From Mesorhizobium ciceri WSM4083 (lineage in GTDB: Bacteria > Pseudomonadota > Alphaproteobacteria > Rhizobiales > Rhizobiaceae), in NCBI RefSeq assembly GCF_000519305.1, contig NZ_JAFG01000010.1, positions 85,328 through 149,327 on the forward strand: a stretch of 64,000 nucleotides of DNA, in the 5' to 3' direction. A program made the translations under genes and the position numbers. The notes beneath the pieces were generated by a model that was given only the letters and a program-made list of their open reading frames with translations, was not told where the DNA came from and searched no databases. Positions 1 through 7,603 of the stretch are shown here, in pieces. How positions within the stretch are numbered: the first letter of the stretch is position 1; each line of letters begins with the position of its first letter.

Positions 1-440
1 TCGCCCGCGGCTCCCGGCTGCAGCGTCACGGCGGTGGCCGAGATCGTCAGCCCGCCGGCGATGAAGAAGATCTGCACGGAAGCACCCTGTTCGACCAGCC
101 AGGCCTCGCGGATGGCGGTGGAGGGAATGTAGCGGCCGGGCAGCAGCGTGCGCTTGGCGACCTTGCCATCCAGTTCTTCGGCTCGCGTGGCGACCGCCTC
201 CGGCTTGTGCTTGCCGACGATAAGGGTGACCTGTTTCAGGGCAGCCAGGTTGATGGTCTCGCCGGGATAGATTACCCGGCTCGGAATAAGCACCACCTCG
301 CCGCCAGCTTGATTGCTGGCGATCCGGGTGGCCGACTGGTTGGCCGATTCCTGGGCAAAAGCCGGCATGCTGCCGGTCACCAGCGCAAGGACGAGCGCGG
401 TGCGGCGGAATGCGGACAGGAGGCCGGGCGTCGACATCAT
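1..440 (-). CDS. flgA: Flagellar basal-body P-ring assembly protein FlgA (3' part outside window)
   Basis: FlgA is the periplasmic chaperone that helps FlgI assemble into the P ring. The frame reads from two adjacent ATG codons (440-438 and 437-435) down to base 1 without a stop, so the C-terminus lies outside the window. The N-terminus is a signal peptide: basic residues, a hydrophobic stretch, then a cleavage site after about residue 27 (Met-Pro-Ala-Phe-Ala-Gln). A SAF-like region follows with the usual Pro-Gly-Arg-Tyr-Ile-Pro motif. The start lies 3 bp after the flgG stop, consistent with one transcript. The family call is firm; the true length cannot be seen. Confidence 0.88.
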   Translation of the reverse strand, partial: MMSTPGLLSAFRRTALVLALVTGSMPAFAQESANQSATRIASNQAGGEVVLIPSRVIYPGETINLAALKQVTLIVGKHKPEAVATRAEELDGKVAKRTLLPGRYIPSTAIREAWLVEQGASVQIFFIAGGLTISATAVTLQPGAAG

Positions 441-443
441 GCG

Positions 444-1232
444 TTACCTGATGTTCTTGGAGACCACGGAGGCCATGTCGTCGGCGGCCTGGATGACCTT
501 GGAGTTCATCTCATAGGCGCGCTGCGCCGAGATCAGCTCGGTGATTTCCTTGACCGGGTCGACATTGGAGGCTTCGAGATAGCCCTGCTGGATGGTGGCA
601 AAGCCGGGATCGCCCGGCACGCCGACATTCGCCGGCCCCGAAGCCGTGGTTTCCTGGAACAGATTGTCGCCGAGCGGCGCCAGGCCGGCCTCGTTGGCGA
701 AATTGGCGATCTGAAGCTGACCGAGGTTCTGCAGATCGGTCTGGCCGTCGATGCGGGCGAAGACCTGGCCGGTCTTGTTGACGATGACCTCGACGGCATC
801 CACGGGAACATTGATTGCCGGAATGACGGCAGCGCCGTCAACCGTCACGAGCTGGCCGGTGGCGTTGGTGTTGAGAGCGCCGGCGCGGCTGTAGAGCGTG
901 CCGCCGTCGGCACCCTCGATCTGGAACCAGCCCCTGCCGGTCAGCGCCAGGTCGAAACTGTTGCCGGTGCTGGTCAGTTCGCCCTGTGTGTGCACGTTGC
1001 GCACGGCCGTCGTCTTGACGCCGAGGCCGATCGAGACGCCCTCCGGCACCAGCGAGGCGTTGGAGCGGTTGGGCACGCCCTGCGTGCGGTCGACCTGATA
1101 GAGCAGGTCGGAGAATTCGGCACGGGCGCGCTTGTAGCCGGTGGTGTTGATGTTGGCGATGTTGTTGGCGATGACTTCCAGATTTGTCTGCTGGGCATTC
1201 ATGCCGGTGGCGGCGATGGCGAGTGCTTTCAT
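444..1232 (-). CDS. flgG: Flagellar basal-body distal rod protein FlgG
   Basis: FlgG builds the distal rod that spans the periplasm. The 262-residue length is normal for the family. The N-terminus carries the rod/hook signature (Asn-Ile-Ala-Asn-Ile-Asn-Thr-Thr-Gly-Tyr, about residues 23-34). The C-terminus carries the matching motif (Ser-Asn-Val-Asp-Pro-Val, then Ile-Ser-Ala-Gln-Arg-Ala-Tyr-Glu). Both ends form the coiled-coil D0 domain shared by rod and hook proteins. It lies between fliE and flgA on the same strand, as in other rhizobia. Confidence 0.96.
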   Translation of the reverse strand: MKALAIAATGMNAQQTNLEVIANNIANINTTGYKRARAEFSDLLYQVDRTQGVPNRSNASLVPEGVSIGLGVKTTAVRNVHTQGELTSTGNSFDLALTGRGWFQIEGADGGTLYSRAGALNTNATGQLVTVDGAAVIPAINVPVDAVEVIVNKTGQVFARIDGQTDLQNLGQLQIANFANEAGLAPLGDNLFQETTASGPANVGVPGDPGFATIQQGYLEASNVDPVKEITELISAQRAYEMNSKVIQAADDMASVVSKNIR

Positions 1233-1243
1233 GGCGGAATTCC

Positions 1244-1570
1244 TCAGATGCCCATTCGACTGACTTCGAGATAGGCGGAAACCACCTTGTCGCGGATGGC
1301 GACGGCGGTCTGAAGCGCCTGCTGCGCGCTCATCACGGCGTCGACCACCTGACGGGTGTCGGCGTCGCCCTTGAGCGCCTGCATCGATACCTGCTCGGCA
1401 TTCTGCATCGTGTCGACGGTCTTGGAGGCGGCCTGGCTCAGCGCCTCGGCAAAGGAGGTGCCGACATTGCCGCCGGCCGAGGGTGTCGCGCCGCCCTGGA
1501 GCAGGCTTGTCGCCGTGTCATCGCCGCCGATCGACGGCTTGAACTGAAGGGCTCCGATACCGCTGATCAT
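1244..1570 (-). CDS. fliE: Flagellar hook-basal body complex protein FliE
   Basis: FliE joins the MS ring to the proximal rod and is needed for export-gate assembly. The protein has 108 residues, the usual length. It shows the conserved Phe-Ala-Glu-Ala-Leu segment in the middle and a C-terminal helical block ending Lys-Val-Val-Ser-Ala-Tyr-Leu-Glu-Val-Ser-Arg-Met. The ATG at 1570-1568 shares one base with the flgC stop codon, so translation is probably coupled. Confidence 0.95.
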   Translation of the reverse strand: MISGIGALQFKPSIGGDDTATSLLQGGATPSAGGNVGTSFAEALSQAASKTVDTMQNAEQVSMQALKGDADTRQVVDAVMSAQQALQTAVAIRDKVVSAYLEVSRMGI

Positions 1571-1986
1571 TACTGGTTCCTCATCAGGTCGATGGTCATG
1601 GAAATCAGGTCGCGGGCCTGCTTGACGACCTGAAGGTTGGCCTCGTAGGAGCGGTTGGCCTCGGTCATGTCGGCCATTTCGATCAGCACGTTGACGTTGG
1701 GCATCTTGACGTAGCCCTTCTCGTCGGCGGCCTCGTTGCCGGGCTGGAACTCGACTGGAAAGTCACTGGGATCTCGATCGATCGAGTTCACTGCAACCGT
1801 TGAACTGCCGGAGGTCCGGTCAAGCTCGGAGACGAAGCTGATGGTCTTGCGGCGATAAGGATCGGAGCCGGGCGCGGTGCCGGTCGACTGGGCGTTGGCC
1901 AGATTTTCGGAAACCACGCGCAGGCGCTCCGACTGGGCGCCGAGGCCGGATGCTGCGACTTTGAGGGCTGCGGTCAGTGCGTCCAT
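1570..1986 (-). CDS. flgC: Flagellar basal-body rod protein FlgC
   Basis: FlgC is a proximal rod component. The 138 residues match the family. The N-terminus has the rod motif (Ser-Glu-Asn-Leu-Ala-Asn-Ala-Gln-Ser-Thr-Gly). The C-terminus has the paired helix with Asn-Arg-Ser-Tyr-Glu-Ala-Asn and ends in Asp-Leu-Met-Arg-Asn-Gln. It starts 2 bp after flgB and overlaps fliE by one base, inside a tightly packed operon. Confidence 0.95.
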   Translation of the reverse strand: MDALTAALKVAASGLGAQSERLRVVSENLANAQSTGTAPGSDPYRRKTISFVSELDRTSGSSTVAVNSIDRDPSDFPVEFQPGNEAADEKGYVKMPNVNVLIEMADMTEANRSYEANLQVVKQARDLISMTIDLMRNQ

Positions 1987-1988
1987 GG

Positions 1989-2369
1989 TCAGCTCTTCAC
2001 CGCCATCATCATCATCGTATGAAACGCCTTGACGATCGCCGTGTTGAGTTCGAAGGAGCGGCGCACCTCGCCGGCTTTCAGCAACTGGTCTTCCAGAACG
2101 ACCGAGTTCTTGGACGGCATGACGACGCCGTCATTCTCCTGCGGCTTGATGGTGAAGCCGGCATTGGTCGCTGCATTGCCGAGATGGCCGGCCTGGGTCG
2201 CCTGCAGCGATACGGCGGCGCGGTCGAGCACCTTTTCGAATGGCTCGACGTCGTTTGCCGTATAGCCTGGCGTGTTGGCATTGGCGATGTTGCCGGCGAC
2301 TGCCGACTGGCGCACGGCCAGCCATTGCGCTTGCTTGGCGGCGAGGTCGAAAAGGGAAACGGGCTCCAT
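1989..2369 (-). CDS. flgB: Flagellar basal-body rod protein FlgB
   Basis: FlgB is the first proximal rod subunit. It has 126 residues with the N-terminal motif Gly-Asn-Ile-Ala-Asn-Ala-Asn-Thr-Pro-Gly-Tyr and a C-terminal helix (Phe-Glu-Leu-Asn-Thr-Ala-Ile-Val-Lys-Ala-Phe) typical of rod proteins. A ribosome-binding GGAGA-like run lies just upstream of the ATG at 2369. An 80-bp gap separates it from the upstream membrane-protein gene, so a separate promoter is possible. Confidence 0.95.
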   Translation of the reverse strand: MEPVSLFDLAAKQAQWLAVRQSAVAGNIANANTPGYTANDVEPFEKVLDRAAVSLQATQAGHLGNAATNAGFTIKPQENDGVVMPSKNSVVLEDQLLKAGEVRRSFELNTAIVKAFHTMMMMAVKS

Positions 2370-2449
2370 GGGAATCTCCGAGCAGGTACCCAGAGACTAG
2401 GCCGCCAGTCTTGCGCGGGCCTTGCGGATGGCCGGCAGCCTGAGATCGT

Positions 2450-3289
2450 TTATTTGGAGAGTTCGATCACCTGGTCGGCACTGGTGACCATGACCCATTT
2501 GCCGTTGCGCTGCTCGATGGAGGACACCTGGCTGGAGTCAGGCAGTATCGAGCCGCGCTGGACGATCCAGAGGCCAGCGTCGTCCTGGATCATGGCGCGG
2601 CCGTTGGCGACATGAACCATGCGGAATTTCGCCGCGTCGGCCGGAAACGGTTGCTCGTCGGGTGCGGCTGCGGGATTGGCATCATCCCGCACCGTCCCCG
2701 TGGCAAGAAGATCGAGATTGGCCGCGGGAACGTCCTTTGCCGTCAGCGGTGCGCTGCGTTGCGCGACCACGCCGCCGCCCGCTCGCCCGGAATTAGAGCC
2801 GGTGCCGCCGAACTTCATCGCCTGGACGCCAAACTGGTCCTGGTTGAAGAAGATGTACCAGGGGAACAGGGCGCAGATCAGGCCGAGCGTGATGCCGAGC
2901 GCGGCTATGACGAAATCGCTGCGTCGGTCGGACGTCTTCTTCAGCCGGGGAAACGGTGCCTTTGGTGGCTGCGGCCATTCGGTGCGCGGGAACAGCCCGT
3001 CGATCAGCGAGTCGCGGCTGGCCTGCGTCATCTCGGCAGCCACCGCCTGGGGAGCCCGGGGCAGAGCGGGTTCGACGGGCCTGGCCAGATCAGGATCGGC
3101 TTTGCCAGCCCGTGGCAGGATTGGCTTGACGGCTCTGGCCAGAACGGCCTCGGCTTTGGCTGCGATGGCACGGGCGGCCTTTGCCTTGGCAGTTCTCGTT
3201 TCGTCAGCCTCGGCTTGCTCCACGGCGTTGGCCTCGGCGATCATGTCGCGCAGGATGCGCTCGGTATATTCGCGTTCAGTCTCCGGCAT
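2450..3289 (-). CDS. Uncharacterised single-pass membrane protein in flagellar operon
   Basis: This 279-residue protein has no function I can assign. Residues 1-90 are very rich in Ala, Lys, Glu and Arg and look helical or coiled-coil, with repeated Ala-Lys-Ala blocks and Pro-Ala-Leu-Pro-Arg repeats. One strong membrane segment follows near residues 125-147 (starting Phe-Val-Ile-Ala-Ala-Leu-Gly). The C-terminal 130 residues lie beyond it and end in a small beta-rich region. The gene overlaps the end of fliI by 14 bp and precedes flgB. An open reading frame of unknown function occupies this slot in other rhizobial flagellar clusters, so a flagellar role is likely by position only. Confidence 0.75.
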   Translation of the reverse strand: MPETEREYTERILRDMIAEANAVEQAEADETRTAKAKAARAIAAKAEAVLARAVKPILPRAGKADPDLARPVEPALPRAPQAVAAEMTQASRDSLIDGLFPRTEWPQPPKAPFPRLKKTSDRRSDFVIAALGITLGLICALFPWYIFFNQDQFGVQAMKFGGTGSNSGRAGGGVVAQRSAPLTAKDVPAANLDLLATGTVRDDANPAAAPDEQPFPADAAKFRMVHVANGRAMIQDDAGLWIVQRGSILPDSSQVSSIEQRNGKWVMVTSADQVIELSK

Positions 3290-4694
3290 CGGCGTTCAGC
3301 TTGCTCTTGAGGTGGCGGGCGAGATCGGAGAACGGGTCGGTCGACGGGCGATCCTTTGGCGCTTGCGTCAGCGCTTCATAGATCAGCGGCACCTGGCGCA
3401 CGGCGATGTCGAGTTCGGCATCGACTCCGCCCTGATAGGCCCCGAGCAACCGGATATCGCGCGTGTCCTCGAAGCGCGAGATCATCGACTTCAGCCTTGT
3501 GACCAGCGCGCGCTGTTCGACGCTCCAGGCCTTTCCGGCCAACCGCGATATGGACGACAGCGGGTTGACGGGGGGATAGCGACCCTGTTCGGCGATCGTG
3601 CGGTCGAGCACGACATGGCCGTCGAGGATGCCGCGCACGGAATCGGCGACCGGGTCGTTGTGGTCGTCACCGTCGACCAGCACGGAAATGATGGCGGTGA
3701 TCGATCCCCTACCTTCAACTCCGGGGCCTTCCGTACCCGGCCCGGCGCGTTCGAGCAGCTTCGGCAGTTCGGTGAACACCGAGGCCGGGTAGCCGCGGGC
3801 GACCGGCGGCTCGCCGGTACCCGTCGCCACCTCACGCAAGGCGTGAGCGAAGCGGGTGATCGAATCCAGCACCAGCAAAACGCGATGCCCCTGGTCGCGA
3901 AAATGCTCGGCGACGCGCATGGCGGTGTCCGGCGCACGCCGGCGCATCATGGCGCTTTCGTCGCTGGTGGCGACGACGGCGACGGTCTTGGCCATGCTCT
4001 CGCCGATCGTGTCCTCGAGGAATTCACGGACTTCTCGGCCGCGTTCGCCGATGAGCGCCACCACGACGGTATCGAATGCGTCGGCGCCGGCGAGCATGGC
4101 AAGCAGCGTCGATTTGCCGACGCCGGAGCCGGCAAAGATGCCGAGGCGCTGGCCGAAGCAGAGCGGCGTGAAGATGTCGATGACCTTGACGCCGGTCATG
4201 AAGGCCGTGCCGACGCGTTGCCGCGCCATGGCGCCCGGCGTCGTCTGGGCGCCTCGCGATGTGTCATCTCCCCGGGCGAGCGGCGGGCCGCCATCGATCG
4301 CCCTGGTGAGTGCGTCGATGGTGCGGCCGCGCCACGAGGCATGCGGCGCCACCACGAGCGGACCGCGGCGGAACACGGCATCACCGATGCCGGAATCGGC
4401 GCTGCGTTCGAAGGGCGCCACGACGGCCTCGTCGCGGCCGATCTTGACGATCTCGCCGCGGCGTGCACCGGCATGGCCGGGCTGCTCGACGATGTCGCCC
4501 AGTCTGGCGAAGCCGGAAAGGCCGTGCACCTTGTAGTGCGTGGGCGTGACTTCGATGACGCGGCCGCCGCGCTTGAGCATGGCCTCGGCGTCGCCGAAAC
4601 GCCGCCAGACCCGTTCCAGCGCGGCAAGCCGGTCTTCCGGCGCCGGCTGGAGTTGTCTTTCGGGTGCGCGCAGGGATGGCTGGTCGAGCGACAT
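3276..4694 (-). CDS. fliI: Flagellum-specific ATPase FliI
   Basis: FliI is the hexameric ATPase at the base of the flagellar type III export apparatus, related to the F1 beta subunit. In its 472 residues the Walker A loop (Gly-Ser-Gly-Val-Gly-Lys-Ser-Thr, Lys near 194) and Walker B strand (Val-Leu-Leu-Val-Leu-Asp-Ser-Ile-Thr-Arg) are intact. The conserved Gly-Glu-Arg-Gly-Arg-Glu-Val block lies between them. It starts 3 bp downstream of flgF and overlaps the following membrane-protein gene. Confidence 0.96.
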   Translation of the reverse strand: MSLDQPSLRAPERQLQPAPEDRLAALERVWRRFGDAEAMLKRGGRVIEVTPTHYKVHGLSGFARLGDIVEQPGHAGARRGEIVKIGRDEAVVAPFERSADSGIGDAVFRRGPLVVAPHASWRGRTIDALTRAIDGGPPLARGDDTSRGAQTTPGAMARQRVGTAFMTGVKVIDIFTPLCFGQRLGIFAGSGVGKSTLLAMLAGADAFDTVVVALIGERGREVREFLEDTIGESMAKTVAVVATSDESAMMRRRAPDTAMRVAEHFRDQGHRVLLVLDSITRFAHALREVATGTGEPPVARGYPASVFTELPKLLERAGPGTEGPGVEGRGSITAIISVLVDGDDHNDPVADSVRGILDGHVVLDRTIAEQGRYPPVNPLSSISRLAGKAWSVEQRALVTRLKSMISRFEDTRDIRLLGAYQGGVDAELDIAVRQVPLIYEALTQAPKDRPSTDPFSDLARHLKSKLNADAGD

Positions 4695-4697
4695 GGA

Positions 4698-5420
4698 TTA
4701 TTTCGAGCCGAGCGTCTTGATCGCCTCGTCGGTGGAGGAGTCGGTCTGCCGCATCAGGGCGGCGGTGTTCTCGAAGGCGCGCTGGACCATGATCAGCCGG
4801 GTGATCTCCAGCACCGGATTGACATTGGACTCTTCGAGAAAACCCTGGGCAACGCCGACATCGGATCGGTCGGTGACAGGCTCCGGGGTGCGTGCCGGAA
4901 CGATGCCGGAATTGCCGTAGCGGACGAAGTTCGGGCCTGGATCGAAATTGTAGAGACCGATCGAGCCGACAAGCTGATCGTTCTGGCGCAACGAACCATC
5001 GGCCCCGGCCTTGGGCGGACCGTTGCGGGGGTCAAGCTGGATCGGCGAGCCGCCCGCATCGAGCACCGGGTGGCCCTCGAGCGACATCAGCTCGCCGTTC
5101 TCGTTCATCGAAAAGCGTCCGTCGCGGGTCATGACGGTGCCGACCGGCGTCTCTATGGCGAACCAGGCATCGCCCTGGACGGCGAAATCGAAGGGATTGC
5201 CGGTCTCGCTCAAGGCACCGTGGGCGCCGGAAAGGTAGGTCTTGCCCGGAGAGGCGAAGGATACCGATTTCTGTCCGGTGCCGGAGACGACGTCCTCGAA
5301 CTTCACGCCGGTGGCGCGAAAGCCGATCGTCGAGGCGTTGGCGACGTTGTCGGCGATGGTGTCGAGGCGCCGCTCGAGCGCGATCTGCGACGAAAGGGCG
5401 ACGTACAGGCTGTCCCGCAT
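4698..5420 (-). CDS. flgF: Flagellar basal-body rod protein FlgF
   Basis: FlgF is a proximal rod protein. At 240 residues it is normal. The N-terminal motif reads Asp-Asn-Val-Ala-Asn-Ala-Ser-Thr-Ile-Gly-Phe. The C-terminus has Glu-Glu-Ser-Asn-Val-Asn-Pro-Val-Leu-Glu-Ile and Met-Val-Gln-Arg-Ala-Phe-Glu. FlgF and FlgG are paralogues; this shorter form next to fliI is FlgF by position and by the central Gly-Asp-Ala-Trp-Phe-Ala-Ile segment. It follows the DUF1217 gene by 7 bp. Confidence 0.94.
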   Translation of the reverse strand: MRDSLYVALSSQIALERRLDTIADNVANASTIGFRATGVKFEDVVSGTGQKSVSFASPGKTYLSGAHGALSETGNPFDFAVQGDAWFAIETPVGTVMTRDGRFSMNENGELMSLEGHPVLDAGGSPIQLDPRNGPPKAGADGSLRQNDQLVGSIGLYNFDPGPNFVRYGNSGIVPARTPEPVTDRSDVGVAQGFLEESNVNPVLEITRLIMVQRAFENTAALMRQTDSSTDEAIKTLGSK

Positions 5421-5427
5421 GATGGTC

Positions 5428-6549
5428 TCAGAACCTCAATTTCTGCATGGCCATCATCAGGTCGGTGGAGATGCCGACGGTGAGTGGCTGCGCAAACAGC
5501 ACGCTGACCGAGGTGACGGCCGATGAAGTCGGGTGGTTGATCTCGTACATGCTGGTGAAGCGCGTCAGGAACTTGCCGAGTTTCTCGGGGTCGGAGAAAT
5601 CCGAGATGTCGAGTTTTTGCTCGAACAGCTGCGCCTGCTTGTCGACATCGGCGGTGGCGAAGGAATCGGGCAGGCCGAGCACGGTGCGCACGACACTGGC
5701 AAGCGCGGTGTCGGCCAGCACGTCATACCAGCTGGTGATGGTTGGGGCCTTGCGATCGAAATAAAGCGCCAGCCGCACGCCCTGGTTGGTCTGACCGGCA
5801 TTCTCTTCGAGGGTCTGGCGCATGTATTTGTCGACGGTCGGCTGCTGCGCCGGATTGATGGTGGTGGTGTTTTCGCCATAGGCTTCGAAGTTGAAGGCGG
5901 AGGCAAGCGCGGCATAGGTCTTGTCCGTCATCTTGTTGGCGACGCTGTCGGGGTCGCGCACGCCGCCCTGCAGAACCCGCTTGATGAGATCCTTGTCCTC
6001 CGTCGCCGAGTCGAGACCGAATGACGCCAGCGCGTATGTGTAGAGCCGGTTGTTCGACATCAGATCGTCGATCGACTTCACCTTGGTGATGTTGGCGAGA
6101 TAGTATGTCGTCTCGCCCTTCACATAGGCCGAATCCGGATCGAGGCCGGCGATTTTCGCCTGCGTGGCGTAGTTCTTGGTCACCATCTGCTGCGTCTTGT
6201 TGTAGATGGTCGCATCGGCGCCGTTGGCGGCGAAGTTGAAGGCGCTGACGAATTCGGCGTAGCGCTTGTCGGTCAGCTTGTTGGCGAAGCTGTCGGGATC
6301 GGAGACGCCTTCCTTGAGTGCCTTGACCATGAACGCCTTGGCATAGTCCATGTCCTCCAGCCCGTAGGCTTTCATGGCATATTTGAACAAACGGTCGTTT
6401 TTGACGAAATCGTCGATCGATTTCACCTTGGTGATGTTGGCGAGATAATATTTGGTGTCGCGATCAACCACGGGCTGCTGCTCGATCCTGTCGATCGATT
6501 TTGAAATGTCCTTGGTGATGAGCTGGTAGCTGGTAAAGGTATTGAGCAA
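5428..6549 (-). CDS. DUF1217-type flagellar-cluster protein with internal duplication
   Basis: A 373-residue protein resembling the DUF1217 family found in rhizobial flagellar loci; its molecular role is unknown. Two consecutive units are visible, starting near residues 34 and 149. Each opens with Tyr-Leu-Ala-Asn-Ile-Thr-Lys-Val-Lys-Ser-Ile-Asp-Asp, continues through an Asp-Pro-Asp-Ser motif, and reaches Ala-Phe-Asn-Phe near its end. A third, more diverged unit ends the protein. No signal peptide or membrane segment is evident. It is the first minus-strand gene of the flagellar block, so its promoter must lie in the 146-bp gap before motA. Confidence 0.8.
   Translation of the reverse strand: MLNTFTSYQLITKDISKSIDRIEQQPVVDRDTKYYLANITKVKSIDDFVKNDRLFKYAMKAYGLEDMDYAKAFMVKALKEGVSDPDSFANKLTDKRYAEFVSAFNFAANGADATIYNKTQQMVTKNYATQAKIAGLDPDSAYVKGETTYYLANITKVKSIDDLMSNNRLYTYALASFGLDSATEDKDLIKRVLQGGVRDPDSVANKMTDKTYAALASAFNFEAYGENTTTINPAQQPTVDKYMRQTLEENAGQTNQGVRLALYFDRKAPTITSWYDVLADTALASVVRTVLGLPDSFATADVDKQAQLFEQKLDISDFSDPEKLGKFLTRFTSMYEINHPTSSAVTSVSVLFAQPLTVGISTDLMMAMQKLRF
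6066..6448 (-). repeat. Direct repeat pair inside the DUF1217 gene
   Basis: Bases 6066-6103 and 6411-6448 are the same 38-bp sequence with one mismatch. They lie 345 bp (115 codons) apart in frame. They encode the duplicated Leu-Ala-Asn-Ile-Thr-Lys-Val-Lys-Ser-Ile-Asp-Asp block. Near identity at DNA level in otherwise diverged units suggests recent gene conversion or strong constraint. Confidence 0.8.
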
Positions 6550-6695
6550 AGACGTGCCTCCGGCCGAAGCTATGCCGGCACAATACCCCTACTTCCTTGC
6601 GCGAAACTGAATCGCTTCCACGCCCTCGATTCAAGCCTCACACAAGGCACGGGGACTATCCCTAGCTCCTGATGTGAAATGCGGAAGGACCTGTC
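6550..6695. promoter_or_regulatory. Divergent promoter region between the two flagellar blocks
   Basis: This 146-bp gap separates the minus-strand block (DUF1217 gene first) from motA on the plus strand, so promoters for both must lie in or near it. It contains the motA ribosome-binding site (GGAAGGA at 6682-6688). I could not assign -35/-10 boxes or a binding site with confidence. VisNR/Rem-type control is expected from other rhizobia, not seen here. Confidence 0.5.
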
Positions 6696-7571
6696 GTGGG
6701 CATTCTGATTGGACTGGTGGTAACGCTCGGCTGCGTCCTTGGCGGCTTCATGGCCATGGGCGGCCATCTTCACGTGCTTATCCAGCCGTGGGAGGCCGTG
6801 ATCATCTGTGGTGCGGCTTTTGGCACCTTCCTCGTTGCCAATCCGATGAAGACGGTCAAGGACACCGGCAAGGGCATTCTCGAAGCCTTCAAGCAGGCAG
6901 TGCCGAAGGAACAGGACTATCTCGAAACGCTCGGCGTGCTGCACTCTCTGATGCGCGAGTTGCGCTCGAAATCCCGCAGCGAAGTCGAGGCGCATATCGA
7001 CAATCCGGAAGAGTCGGCGATTTTCCAGGCGTTCCCAACCGTGCTGCATAACCACGACCTGACGCATTTCATCTGCGACTACTGCCGTATCATCATCATC
7101 GGCAATGCCCGCTCGCACGAGATCGAGGCGCTGATGGACGAAGAAATCCAGACCATCAGGTCCGACAAGATGAAGGCCTATCATGCGCTGGTGGCGGTGG
7201 GCGATGGCTTGCCGGCGCTCGGCATCGTCGCCGCCGTGCTGGGCGTGGTCAAGGCGATGGGCGCGCTCGACCAGTCGCCGGAAATCCTCGGCGGTTTGAT
7301 TGGTGCCGCACTTGTCGGAACGTTCCTCGGCATCTTCCTGTCCTATTCGGTGGTCGGGCCGGTCGCCACCAAGATCAAGACAGTGCGCGAGAAGAAGAAC
7401 CGCCTCTATATCATCGTCAAACAGACGCTGTTGGCCTACATGAACGGCGCGCTGCCGCAGGTGGCGATCGAGTTTGGCCGCAAGACCATCTCGTCCTATG
7501 AACGGCCGACGATCGACGCCGTCGAGCAGAGCACGATGAATACCGGCACCGTCGAAAAGAAGGCCGCCTGA
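6696..7571 (+). CDS. motA: Flagellar motor stator protein MotA
   Basis: MotA forms the proton channel of the stator with MotB. The 291-residue protein has four hydrophobic segments: two near residues 1-50 and two near 165-220. A large cytoplasmic loop lies between them and carries the charged residues that contact FliG. I take the GTG at 6696 because the family N-terminus Gly-Ile-Leu-Ile-Gly follows directly and GGAAGGA sits 7 bp upstream. MotB is not in this window. It heads the plus-strand motor/switch operon. Confidence 0.96.
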   Translation: MGILIGLVVTLGCVLGGFMAMGGHLHVLIQPWEAVIICGAAFGTFLVANPMKTVKDTGKGILEAFKQAVPKEQDYLETLGVLHSLMRELRSKSRSEVEAHIDNPEESAIFQAFPTVLHNHDLTHFICDYCRIIIIGNARSHEIEALMDEEIQTIRSDKMKAYHALVAVGDGLPALGIVAAVLGVVKAMGALDQSPEILGGLIGAALVGTFLGIFLSYSVVGPVATKIKTVREKKNRLYIIVKQTLLAYMNGALPQVAIEFGRKTISSYERPTIDAVEQSTMNTGTVEKKAA

Positions 7572-7603
7572 ACGATGCGCGACAGATCGGTCCCAGCACT
7601 GTC

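Noticed and set aside
2619..5483. 954-codon open frame on the plus strand
   Set aside because: It runs antisense to fliI, flgF and the membrane-protein gene, all of which have clear family motifs. Long antisense frames are common in high-GC DNA.
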